From assembly GCA_020832185.1 (NCBI GenBank), contig JAFIFE010000023.1, forward strand, positions 1 through 64,000: DNA of 64,000 nucleotides. Direction: 5' to 3'. This document shows, one piece after another, positions 19,386 through 28,107 of this stretch (within the stretch, counting starts at the first letter, position 1; each line of letters begins with the position of its first letter). This DNA is from Alkalibacterium sp. (GTDB lineage Bacteria > Bacillota > Bacilli > Lactobacillales > Carnobacteriaceae_A). A model generated the notes under the pieces. That model was not told the origin of the DNA. It did not search any database and worked only from the letters and a program-made list of their open reading frames with translations. Position numbers and translations under genes: made by a program.

Positions 19386-20870
19386 ATGAGAAAACTATTT
19401 TTTTTACTATCGACTCTGATTTTACTCGTTCTGATAGCTGTTTTCCTTTTCAATCGTGGACCTTTGAGTCTATTTCATCAGACTGATAGAGAACAACGAA
19501 ATCAGTCGGAAAGTATAGGTGACAGCCAGCGCGAAGAGGAGTCTGATACGAGTCTGCCTATTCCACCTTTACTAGATGGAATTGAAGATGCATCGGGTAG
19601 TGTGATAGTTGACCTTGCTGTTCAAAATGGGACTAAAGAATTTTTTCCGGGCATCGAGTCAGAAACAATGGGATATAAAGGAGCATATTTAGGGCCGACC
19701 ATTCGTGTGAGAGACGGGCAGGAGGTATCCATGAATGTAGAGAACCGCCTGGAGGATGAACGGACTACTGTCCATTGGCATGGGCTGAAAGTTGATGCGG
19801 AGCAAGATGGAGGACCTCATTCGTCCATTTCTCCTGGTGAAACGTGGACCCCTGAATTTACAGTCGATCAGTCAGCAGCGACTCTATGGTACCATCCTCA
19901 TTTGGAAGAAACGACTGGAAGACAAGTTTATAAAGGACTAGCTGGATTATTAATTGTGGATGATGACATTTCTGATGAATTGAGTTTACCTGCTCAATAT
20001 GGTGTCAATGATATTCCTCTTATTATCCAGGATAAACGGTTTGATGAAGAGGGTCAGCTGGATTATAGTTTAGATATGCAGGAAATCATGGATGGATTGC
20101 ATGGGGATAGGATTTTGGTCAATGGAATGATCGATCCTGTTTTGGTGGTCGAAGCCGGGGTAATGCGGTTCAGATTATTAAATGGTGCAAATGCACGACT
20201 ATTCAATTTCCGATTTGATGATGGTCAGAGCTTTTATCAGATAGCTTCTGATGGAGGGTTACTTCAAGAGCCTGTCGAATCGACAGAACTTATCTTAGGT
20301 CCTTCTGAACGGGCCGAAATCCTTATAGATTTCTCGGAATATGAGCCTGGAGATAAGGTGATGCTCTCAGATCAGGACAGAGGAGTTCTTGAGTTTATTG
20401 TCGGGGAGACTGAGAATGATTACAGTGTTCCAGAAACACTTGTTGAAATCGAGGCGATCGATCCTGAGACTGCAGATCGAACTAGAACATTCGTGCTTTC
20501 AGGTATAGGGATGAATGTTAACATTAATGGAAAACAATTTGACCCTGAACGTATTGACGAAGTAGTCAATTATGGCGACACTGAAATTTGGGAAGTTTCT
20601 AATGAGAGTGGGATGGGAATGGGCATGGGAGCAATGATGGGATCGAGCCCGCACCCTTTTCATGTGCATGGCGTTCAATTTCAGATTTTGGACCGGAATG
20701 GACAGTCTCCAGAGCAAAACGAAAGAGGATGGAAAGACTCATTCATGGTCTATCCGGATGAAACAGTAAGAGTGATTACGACGTTTTCTAAACGTGGAGT
20801 ATTCATGTATCACTGCCACATTCTTGAACATGAAGATGCCGGGATGATGGGGCAATTTGAAGTTAGATAA
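19386..20870 (+). CDS. Multicopper oxidase (CueO/CotA-like), membrane-anchored
   Basis: A 494-residue multicopper oxidase. An N-terminal hydrophobic anchor (KLFFLLSTLILLVLIAVFLF) points to an extracytoplasmic enzyme. All four copper motifs are present: HWHGLKVD, WYHPHLE, HPFHVHG and YHCHILEHEDAGMM, so the T1, T2 and T3 sites look complete with a methionine axial ligand. A methionine-glycine run (GMGMGMGAMMG, about 20608-20645) sits just before the HPFHVHG motif. The ribosome site AAGAGG supports ATG 19386 over the in-frame codon at 19287. A role in copper or manganese oxidation or phenolic oxidation is plausible; the substrate is unknown. Confidence 0.9.
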   Translation: MRKLFFLLSTLILLVLIAVFLFNRGPLSLFHQTDREQRNQSESIGDSQREEESDTSLPIPPLLDGIEDASGSVIVDLAVQNGTKEFFPGIESETMGYKGAYLGPTIRVRDGQEVSMNVENRLEDERTTVHWHGLKVDAEQDGGPHSSISPGETWTPEFTVDQSAATLWYHPHLEETTGRQVYKGLAGLLIVDDDISDELSLPAQYGVNDIPLIIQDKRFDEEGQLDYSLDMQEIMDGLHGDRILVNGMIDPVLVVEAGVMRFRLLNGANARLFNFRFDDGQSFYQIASDGGLLQEPVESTELILGPSERAEILIDFSEYEPGDKVMLSDQDRGVLEFIVGETENDYSVPETLVEIEAIDPETADRTRTFVLSGIGMNVNINGKQFDPERIDEVVNYGDTEIWEVSNESGMGMGMGAMMGSSPHPFHVHGVQFQILDRNGQSPEQNERGWKDSFMVYPDETVRVITTFSKRGVFMYHCHILEHEDAGMMGQFEVR

Positions 20871-20886
20871 TCATAGTTTATCTGAA

Positions 20887-20908
20887 AGACTCTCTCACTC
20901 GAGAGTCT
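20887..20908 (+). terminator. Hairpin after multicopper oxidase
   Basis: AGACTCTC pairs perfectly with GAGAGTCT around a six-base loop, 17 bases after the oxidase stop. Only a short AATTTG follows instead of a T run, so termination may be weak. Confidence 0.4.
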
Positions 20909-20933
20909 AATTTGCTGTGTTTTCAGACGAATA

Positions 20934-20942
20934 TGTTAAAAT
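20934..20942 (+). promoter_or_regulatory. Extended -10 promoter of the ATP-grasp pair
   Basis: TG at 20934-20935, one base, then TAAAAT at 20937-20942 forms an extended -10 element. It lies 34 bases before ATG 20977 and directly after the hairpin at 20887-20908. No strong -35 is present. Confidence 0.4.
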
Positions 20943-20976
20943 ATATACAGAACAAATAATAGGAGGATTTGACTTC

Positions 20977-22014
20977 ATGCTGCATAATCAATCAAAACAT
21001 ACTAGTCTAACTGAGGCTGAACAAAGACAGGCTGAACTGGAAGAACGCGAAGGTCTGAAATCACGATTACTTGAAGAAGAGGCGCTTCGTCGAGGGCATG
21101 ATGTCAGACGACTGACTTACGATACAGCGATTATTACGATCAATTCCCGAGACTGTCTGTTCAAGGATATGAACGGGCCACTATCTTCAGCTGCAAACAT
21201 GGGGATCTGTGACGATAAAAATGTTGCCCGCTCACTACTTAAAGTGAATGGACTGACTGTGCCGGCTTCAACGTATGTCAGATTAACTGAAACAGATAAA
21301 ATAGAAGATTTTGCAAAAGAAATTGGATTCCCCGTTGTGATCAAACCAAATAATCTCGCTCGGGGGGAAGGGGTGTTTACGCATATCGATAGTGTAGAAT
21401 CCCTTCATAACCATCTTCAGAAGCTGTCAAAACTGATCAGTGACGAAAGTGAAAAAATATTGATTGAAAAACAGTTCATTGGCGATGATTTCCGATTCTT
21501 CGTAGTTGATGGGGAAGTATTGGCTACGACTAAACGCGCCCGTTCTAATGTCACGGGAGATGGCAAGCATACGGTCCTTGAACTGATCGAAGCTAAGAAT
21601 CAACTGCGTCTTCAAAACAGAGATTTAAAGAATTTTCTGATTCCGACCGATCCGTCAAAATTGGGTCGCTTATTCAGGCAAGGAAAGACTCTGGATACTG
21701 TATTGGATGATGGGGAATATATCGAGGTAAGAGATGAATCGAACATCGCAAGTGGGGGAGACGGGATCGACTTTCATGAAACTGTTCACCCGACGTTTAA
21801 GGACATTGCGGTTCAGGCGATTCAGTCCGTCCCGGGATTACATTATGGTGGGGTAGATGTGATTGCTGAAGATATTACTGTTGCACCCACAGAAGAAAAT
21901 CATGTAGTAACGGAAGTGGAATTCAGCCCAGGCCCATTGAGTATGTTCCCTTGGGAAGGACCGCCGCGTGACATGGCTGGTCCGATACTGGACTTTTATG
22001 TAAACACCCTTTAA
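20977..22014 (+). CDS. Stand-alone ATP-grasp ligase (cyanophycin-synthetase/GshF-like), copy 1
   Basis: A 345-residue ATP-grasp protein. Motifs are FPVVIKPNNLARGEGV (phosphate loop and lysine), EKILIEKQFIGDDFRFFVVD (adenine-binding strand), VTGDGKHTVLELI and VTEVEFSPGP (metal-binding acidic strand). The VTGDG segment is typical of cyanophycin synthetase and GshF C-terminal ligase domains. There is no Mur-ligase domain and no glutamate-cysteine ligase domain, so it is a free ligase joining an amine to an acyl-phosphate. AGGAGG supports ATG 20977. A close paralogue follows 50 bases downstream. Substrates are unknown. Confidence 0.8.
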   Translation: MLHNQSKHTSLTEAEQRQAELEEREGLKSRLLEEEALRRGHDVRRLTYDTAIITINSRDCLFKDMNGPLSSAANMGICDDKNVARSLLKVNGLTVPASTYVRLTETDKIEDFAKEIGFPVVIKPNNLARGEGVFTHIDSVESLHNHLQKLSKLISDESEKILIEKQFIGDDFRFFVVDGEVLATTKRARSNVTGDGKHTVLELIEAKNQLRLQNRDLKNFLIPTDPSKLGRLFRQGKTLDTVLDDGEYIEVRDESNIASGGDGIDFHETVHPTFKDIAVQAIQSVPGLHYGGVDVIAEDITVAPTEENHVVTEVEFSPGPLSMFPWEGPPRDMAGPILDFYVNTL

Positions 22015-22064
22015 TCGGTTAAATATCTAACTGCATTTAAAAGTGAAAGAGGAGGGGTATAAAT

Positions 22065-23117
22065 ATGTCGAATAACACACAGCAAGCGGGCATCAAAGAT
22101 GAAGTGGATCAAAGAGTAGCTGATTATGAGAGAAAAGAAGGATTCAAATCCACATTGCTTGAAGAAGAAGCATTACGTAGAGGCTATGAAGTCAGGCGTT
22201 TAACTTTTGATACAATGATCATCAAGCTGGATGACAAAGACGTATTGTTTAAAGACATGAACGGCCCGTCCTCTTCAGCCGCGATGCAGGAAGTTTGCGA
22301 CAACAAATATATTGCCCGCCTACTGGTTAGGGAAACGGGTGTCAACGTTCCGAAATCGTCTTACCTGAGAGTAAATCAGCCCGATGACTTTATTCGATTT
22401 GCTGAAGAAGCAGAGTATCCCGTGGTCATCAAGCCCAATAACCTGGCTAGAGGACAAGGGGTGTTTGTCAATATTGATTCAAACGAAAAAATGGTGAAGC
22501 GGTTGAAAGAATTAGCTGAATTAGTTAGTAACCCTCATGAGAAAGTGTTGATCGAAAAGCAGTATATGGGGGACGACTTCCGATTTTTCGTCGTAGATGG
22601 AGAGGTAGTATCTGTGACTAAAAGGGCCCGGGCAAGTGTCACTGGTGACGGGTCACATTCCGTTAGAGCACTCATTGATTTAAAAAATGACAGACGTAAA
22701 CAGAATAGAAATTTAAAGGAATGTCTCATTCCGACCGACCCCAAGGCATGTAATCGATTGAACAGAGAAGGAAAGTCGCTTGACTTTATTCCTGACGATG
22801 GAGAAGTCGTTGTCTTGAGAGATGAGTCCAATATTTCTCATGGCGGAGACAGCATAGACTTCACCGATGTAGTTCATCCAGCCTACAGGGAGATCGCCAT
22901 AAAAGCAGTTAGGGCTATTCCAGGCTTACATTATGCTGGAGTAGATATTATTGCAAACGACATTACTCAAGGGCCTGACTCAGATAATTACGTCGTAACT
23001 GAAGTGGAGTTCAGCCCTGGGCCGATTAGCATGTATCCGTGGAAAGGTGAGCCGAGAGATATGGCTGGGCCAGTACTCGATTTCTATGAACAGTATGTAT
23101 CTGCCGGTAAGATTTGA
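22065..23117 (+). CDS. Stand-alone ATP-grasp ligase (cyanophycin-synthetase/GshF-like), copy 2
   Basis: A 350-residue paralogue of the preceding gene, alignable end to end and well over half identical by eye (for example KPNNLARGQGVF, YMGDDFRFFVVDGEV, VTGDGSHSVRALI, VTEVEFSPGPISMYPW). AGAGGAGGGG precedes ATG 22065. The two genes form a two-step ligase pair or a heteromer: such pairs can add two different amino acids to a carrier or to each other. Neither gene has a precursor peptide or carrier protein beside it. A hairpin terminator follows at 23147. Confidence 0.8.
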   Translation: MSNNTQQAGIKDEVDQRVADYERKEGFKSTLLEEEALRRGYEVRRLTFDTMIIKLDDKDVLFKDMNGPSSSAAMQEVCDNKYIARLLVRETGVNVPKSSYLRVNQPDDFIRFAEEAEYPVVIKPNNLARGQGVFVNIDSNEKMVKRLKELAELVSNPHEKVLIEKQYMGDDFRFFVVDGEVVSVTKRARASVTGDGSHSVRALIDLKNDRRKQNRNLKECLIPTDPKACNRLNREGKSLDFIPDDGEVVVLRDESNISHGGDSIDFTDVVHPAYREIAIKAVRAIPGLHYAGVDIIANDITQGPDSDNYVVTEVEFSPGPISMYPWKGEPRDMAGPVLDFYEQYVSAGKI

Positions 23118-23146
23118 TAAAACCATATTAAGAAGTGCCTTTTGAG

Positions 23147-23182
23147 AAACGTCAGATGAGTCTACTGATGTTTCTTTTTTTT
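23147..23182 (+). terminator. Rho-independent terminator of the ATP-grasp pair
   Basis: AAACGTCAG pairs with CTGATGTTT (one G-T wobble) around a nine-base loop, followed by C and eight T. It starts 30 bases after the stop of the second ligase. Confidence 0.85.
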
Positions 23183-23700
23183 GACGTAGTATTCTATCAA
23201 AAATCGTTAAAATAAGACTGAGTTTATACTATTAGGCCTCCATTGTTTTAGCTCAAAAAAAATTAGTCACGGCTTTAAAGAATAATGAGGTTATTTTCGT
23301 AAGTCGAATAGAGAAACCAGTCGAGTTTGTAAAATAATCAGATTATTGTTTCAACTGAAATTGAATAAATTTTGAGTTATCAAAATTTACTCTTCATTTT
23401 AATAGCTCGGCATGAATGTTGTAGTGAGTTTGACTAACTGATAGTGTATTGGTCAAACTGAAAGAGAAATCCTGTGGAGTTCATAAAATAGAGAAGATAA
23501 TGTTGCAGCTCCAATGATAGTTGATCCTGACTGACCACAATAACAAGGAAGCATTTTAAAAAAAACCTCCTCGCTGACAGGTCAATAAAAATAAAAGCCA
23601 GTTTAAGCGCTCTCTTTAATTTTCATTCTGTAAAACCTCGACACAAGAGCGTATACTGGAACTAATATAAATTTTTTCTGAAAGTAGAGGGGTCAGGAAT
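23183..23700. other. AT-rich intergenic region with a weak duplicated segment
   Basis: About 520 bases with no supportable gene. Two related stretches are seen, GAGAAACCAGTCGAGTTTG at 23311 and GAGAAATCCTGTGGAGTTC at 23464, each followed by TAAAATA or ATAAAATA. They suggest an old local duplication. No promoter for the downstream transporter is evident beyond its ribosome site. Confidence 0.3.
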
Positions 23701-24927
23701 GTGAAGAATAAAAGTATGAAACACTGGATTGTGATGCTGACTCTGTGTGGGATTACGATAAGTGCGATCGGCTTGCCGGTGATGACTAACGGGGTGTTTA
23801 TCACACCGATTGCAACTAGTTTGGGTGTATATCGTGGCTCAGTCGCCATGCATAACACGCTGACGTTATTTATGAAAGCCATTATGTCACTGTACGCGGG
23901 GGTCCTTATAAAAAAATACCCGTTCAAACTAGTCATTCTAGTTGGAGTGCTTCTGGCAGGTATTTCAAATATTTTGCTGGGATTTTCAAATTCACTTGTG
24001 ATGTTCAATATACTCGGAATCATTAGAGGAATCGGTTCAGGATTGCTTGCCTGGGTGCCTGTGACGATCGTTGTGAATGAATGGTTTGAAGAAAAACACG
24101 GATTAGTTATGAGTATTGTACTGAGTTTCAGTAGTGTGACAGGAGCAGTGTTCTCGCCGATTTTCACTAATCTGATCGGAACGATTGGGTGGGAGCAGTC
24201 TTATCAGATCATGGGTCTGCTGATTATTGCATTTACGATCCCGGCTCTGGTTATTCCTTACACGCTCAATCCGAGAGATTCAGGGTATTTACCTTATGGA
24301 CAGGTGAAAGATGAGCAGGAACCTGTTGATAAAAAAGGCCTGACCATCAAGCGTGAAGACCAGAGAAGTGTGAACGGTCTCCTGTTTGGCATGATGTTTA
24401 CCTTTACACTGCTTCAGACGATGCTGATTGGCGTTCCCCAGCATTTCCCCGGTTTTGCTGAAACGATCAACTTTACGAGTGGAGTTGGAGCGACGATGCT
24501 TTCTCTGGCCATGCTGAGTAGTATTGCATTTAAACTTGGGATGGGGTACATCAGTGATTTTGTCGGTCCGATTAAAAGTACGCTGAGTATGGTATTTCTG
24601 GTCGGGTTAGCCAGTCTGATGATTATTCTGTTTCATTCGGAAGGGATGCTCTATGCCGGGGCCTTGCTGTTCGGGGCGGTGTTCTCGATTCCATCGGTGA
24701 GTGTAACGTTGCTGACGAAAGAGTTCTTCGGGCGCTACCATTTCGTCAGGCTTTATCCGATCCTTGCTTTTGCAACCAGTTTAGGCGCTGCCTTCTCAAT
24801 TTCACTGGTCGGATATATTTTTGATTTCACGGGTTCATATATTCCAGCGTTCATATTCTCCCTGGTAGTCAATATCGTGAATTTCGGTATCCTATGGGCA
24901 ATGGTTAGGCTTTACAAAAACAAATAA
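23701..24927 (+). CDS. MFS transporter (OxlT/lactate-type monocarboxylate family)
   Basis: A 408-residue major facilitator with 12 predicted spans split by a cytosolic loop at about residues 190-220. The pattern (GLPVMTNGVFITPIATSLGV, GIIRGIGSGLLAWVPVTIVV) resembles the oxalate/formate and monocarboxylate antiporter branch. GAGGGG precedes GTG 23701. It sits 37 bases upstream of a lactate oxidase gene with no terminator between, so it probably imports lactate or another 2-hydroxy acid. The family is broad and the substrate is inferred from context. Confidence 0.75.
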   Translation: MKNKSMKHWIVMLTLCGITISAIGLPVMTNGVFITPIATSLGVYRGSVAMHNTLTLFMKAIMSLYAGVLIKKYPFKLVILVGVLLAGISNILLGFSNSLVMFNILGIIRGIGSGLLAWVPVTIVVNEWFEEKHGLVMSIVLSFSSVTGAVFSPIFTNLIGTIGWEQSYQIMGLLIIAFTIPALVIPYTLNPRDSGYLPYGQVKDEQEPVDKKGLTIKREDQRSVNGLLFGMMFTFTLLQTMLIGVPQHFPGFAETINFTSGVGATMLSLAMLSSIAFKLGMGYISDFVGPIKSTLSMVFLVGLASLMIILFHSEGMLYAGALLFGAVFSIPSVSVTLLTKEFFGRYHFVRLYPILAFATSLGAAFSISLVGYIFDFTGSYIPAFIFSLVVNIVNFGILWAMVRLYKNK

Positions 24928-24964
24928 AGGAATAAATGACAACAGTAGTCAGAGGAGTGTTTAC

Positions 24965-26065
24965 ATGAGTCAGAAACAGACAAGTTACCATGCCCCTTCA
25001 AATATTACATCGCTAGATATTGTCAACACGTTCGATCTTGAGAATCAGGCTAGTCAGCTCATTCCTAAAGGAGGGTTTGACTATATAGCTGGAGGCGCAG
25101 GGGATGAATATACGTTAAAGCAGAACATCGCTTCTTTTAATCAGAAGCGTATTCTGCCGCGCGTTCTTGCGGATGTAGAGTCCCCTGATACCCGGACAAC
25201 ACTCTTTAAAAGTGTGATCCCAGCTCCGATTATCATGGCACCTATTGCTGCACATGGGCTGGCTCACGACAGTAAGGAAGTCGGCACAGCGAAGGGCGTA
25301 TCTGAATATGGAACCATTCTGTCGATCAGTACCTACACTGGATCTGAACTTGAAGAAACCTCTCGAGTCATGTCCGACACGTCCAAGTGGTTCCAGCTTT
25401 ATATGAGCAAGGATAATGAAGTCAACAAAGCCATTATAGATGAGGCGAAAGCGGATGGGGCATCTGCGATCATACTGACCGCGGATGCGACGGTGATGGG
25501 AAACAGGGAAAAGGATAAACATAATCAGTTTGTCTTTCCATTTGACATGCCGATCGTTTCAAGGCATTTAAGAGGGTACATTGAAGACCGGGCACTCAAC
25601 AATATTTACCTTGAGTCCAAGCAAAAAATCAATGCAGAAGATGTCCGGTTTTTAGCCGACTATTCACAACTGCCAGTCATCGTAAAAGGCATTCAGTCAC
25701 CAGAGGATGCTGTTAAGGCAATCGATGCAGGCGCTGGTGGAATCTGGGTCTCGAATCATGGGGGACGCCAACTAGATGGAGCACCAGGATCCTTTGAAAC
25801 GCTGACTCACATTGCTGATAGTGTAGAGAAACGAGTCCCGATTATTTTCGACAGTGGGATCAGAAGGGGCGAGCATATTTTTAAAGCCCTGGCCAGCGGA
25901 GCAGACTGTGTGGCGATTGGTCGTCCAGCTTTGTACGGATTAGCCTTAGGTGGATGGAAGGGAGTGACCTCAATTTATAAATACTTTGAAGATGACTTGA
26001 AACGCGTTATGCAACTGGCAGGCACGCAGACCATAGAAGACATCAAGAAAACTAAATTAGTCTAA
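24965..26065 (+). CDS. lctO: FMN-dependent L-lactate oxidase (alpha-hydroxy-acid oxidase)
   Basis: A 366-residue TIM-barrel flavoenzyme oxidising L-lactate (or a close 2-hydroxy acid) to pyruvate and hydrogen peroxide. It aligns by eye along its length with Aerococcus-type lactate oxidase: FDYIAGGAGDEYTL, IIMAPIAAHGLAH, ADATVMGNREKDK, SNHGGRQLDG (active-site histidine and arginine), and DSGIRRGEHIFKALASGAD (FMN phosphate). It is cytoplasmic and paired with the upstream MFS carrier. A terminator follows. Confidence 0.92.
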   Translation: MSQKQTSYHAPSNITSLDIVNTFDLENQASQLIPKGGFDYIAGGAGDEYTLKQNIASFNQKRILPRVLADVESPDTRTTLFKSVIPAPIIMAPIAAHGLAHDSKEVGTAKGVSEYGTILSISTYTGSELEETSRVMSDTSKWFQLYMSKDNEVNKAIIDEAKADGASAIILTADATVMGNREKDKHNQFVFPFDMPIVSRHLRGYIEDRALNNIYLESKQKINAEDVRFLADYSQLPVIVKGIQSPEDAVKAIDAGAGGIWVSNHGGRQLDGAPGSFETLTHIADSVEKRVPIIFDSGIRRGEHIFKALASGADCVAIGRPALYGLALGGWKGVTSIYKYFEDDLKRVMQLAGTQTIEDIKKTKLV

Positions 26066-26076
26066 CTCAAACGCAT

Positions 26077-26126
26077 AGCCCTTACCTCAGGATCTTAATG
26101 GATCCACAGGGTAGGGGCTTTTTTAT
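26077..26126. terminator. Terminator between convergent lctO and the prpR-like gene
   Basis: AGCCCTTACC pairs with GGTAGGGGCT (one looped base), with an inner GGATC/GATCC pairing, followed by a run of T on the plus strand. It lies between a plus-strand stop at 26065 and a minus-strand stop at 26123, and may serve both. Confidence 0.8.
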
Positions 26127-27878
26127 TTGCTCAATATGCGCCAGAGTGTGCTTCTGCTGATGCCTAATCGTTCGGCTGTTTTAGATTTGTTGTTATTTTC
26201 TTCTTTCATGACTAGCTGAATAATATCATAGGTGATTTCTTCCAGGGTCTGGTCAAGCTGAATCATATTCGTAGAAAGTGTCTGACTTTCACTCAGCTCA
26301 TCTTTAAGGAGTTCCCTTACATCGTTATCCTGGATATAACTTCCACTCGTCACGATCACAAGCTGTTTGATCACATTTTTAAATTGAAGCTGGTTGGACG
26401 GCCAGTCAAAACTGATCAGGCGTTTCAGTGCATGCGGTTCGAACCCGATCACTTGTCGCCCGTGCTCATTATTAAACTCATTAATGTAAAAAGAAGCAAG
26501 AGCGGGAATGTTGGCTTTGCGGTCTCTTAGACGAGAGGTGGCATAAAAAATGATGGGCCATTTATCGAACAGATTGACCAATTCCTGTGATGATTCTTCA
26601 TTTTTTAAAGTACAGGACAAAATGAGTTTGTTTCGTGTGAAAAGGCGACTGTTGTGGGCATAAGTCAGCAGGTTCGAGAGTTCCTTTCTGCCTAGTTGCG
26701 TAACTTCTTTCAGATAGATCGTAGACTTGTCATCCTGAAGAGGGGAGTCATGAGACTTTAATACATTCTGCCATTCAGATTTAGTGATGTCAGTGCAGTT
26801 GTTCTCCCACATTTTATGCTTGGAAGAGGCTTCTGAAAAAATGTGAGCAAGTTTGTCTTTATGGGTACCTGGTTCACCCAATATCAGAATGACCTCATTG
26901 CTTTCAGCGTAGTTCTTTATCTGTTTCAATTCATTTTCGACAGAAAGGGAGCTATTAAACAGAATCTCGTTTTTTTCCTGAACAGAAATGCCTGCCTTTT
27001 TTAATGAGACAGCTTTATTTGAAGGAGCGAGGATTTCATTTACCGTGATGTAAAAGGCATTGACCCATTTATGATCATAAGTGAGGTGTTCATTTTTAAT
27101 AGAATACAGTTTCCCGTTATAGGATTCATTAAATGAAGGAATCCTGGATGTGTGTGTCCTGAAGCGAACTTTCGATTTTCTGTCTGATTTTTTTCGGAAT
27201 AGAGTGTGAACTGAACTCAGTGAGTAGTTGGTTATCTTCAGTGTAAATAAGCAGCTGAACGGGATTGCTGTCATTTATTTTTCGAAGCAGGACATTGTGT
27301 TCCTTCATTTTAAGTCGGGTTTTTCCAATAGATAGAGCTTGTTCAAATGATTTGGAAATCGTTTCTTCAACAGATGTGATCAGGATGGTATTTAGTCCGA
27401 TTTCACGGGCGACCGCGCTGGTGACCTGATCACTGATAACGGTCGTGTAGCCATTATCTTTAAGGGAGGCTAGCACGGGAGAAACAGAGGATTCCTTATC
27501 AATAGTAATGACTTCGATGTCTAGTGATAACAAATCTTTCAAAACGTTGGCTCTGTCGGTTACGTTTCTAAAGCCAATTACGACGGGTCTGCTATTCATA
27601 TGTTTAGCAAGACTGATCGCCCGCATAATATCATAAACGGAAATATCGATTTCGACGATGGGAATATTGATCTTATCTTTAAGTAAAAGAGCCGTTCCCC
27701 CTCTGGAAATAATGACATCCACATCGTTTGGATCGAGAGATTCAGCAATGCTCAATCCCTCTTTAAGGTCGCCGATATAACTTGTAAAAGTTACCGACGG
27801 ATGATGGGCAGCGATATTATCCATACTGAGCTTCAATCCATTAAATGGAGCAATGCCGACTATGTTGACTTTTTTCAT
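26123..27878 (-). pseudogene. PrpR_N-type transcription regulator split by a frameshift
   Basis: Two minus-strand frames form one gene. The 5' part (27878 down to 27129) encodes the PrpR_N sensor domain (DVIISRGGTALLL, IPIVEIDISVYDIMRAISL). The 3' part, ending at 26123, encodes an AAA-like domain and a C-terminal Fis-type helix-turn-helix (NNKSKTAERLGISRSTLWRI). The frames join near 27130-27150, where one extra base would explain the shift. The ATPase part is degenerate: GEPGTHKDK replaces a normal GETGTGKE Walker A, and no GAFTGA loop is present, so it probably does not activate sigma-54. It diverges from an acid-sugar operon it presumably controlled. The frameshift may be real or a sequence error. 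Confidence 0.8.
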
Positions 27879-27914
27879 TACATGCCTCTCTCCTTTGCAA
27901 AATAGTATTCGATT

Positions 27915-27928
27915 TTAAAACGCTTTCA
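27915..27928. promoter_or_regulatory. cre-like catabolite-control site
   Basis: The 14 bases TTAAAACGCTTTCA match the CcpA consensus TGWAANCGNTNWCA except at position 2. The site lies 37 bases upstream of the prpR-like start in the divergent region shared with the acid-sugar operon. Confidence 0.5.
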
Positions 27929-28107
27929 ATGATTATAGCATATCTTTAATGCTAAATACTCAAACGTTTCAAATTGATACACCTTTGATTCGAAATCTCT
28001 TTGAATTCAGCTATACGGCCGATCTATGATAGAGTTACCATACATGTCTTATCATCAGCATAGTGGAGCATGCGTCAATAAGAGTGACAAGGTGAAGGGA
28101 GATGGAT

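Noticed and set aside
20977-23117. Glutathione synthesis enzyme GshF
   Set aside because: Only the ATP-grasp part is similar; the glutamate-cysteine ligase domain is missing in both genes.
25115-25522. Minus-strand reading frame of 135 codons inside lactate oxidase
   Set aside because: Entirely antisense to a well-supported enzyme; composition follows the opposite strand.
27129-27150. Programmed +1 frameshift in the PrpR-type gene as an established feature
   Set aside because: No known slip motif or stimulatory structure is evident; a simple indel explains it equally well, so it is kept as a broken gene.
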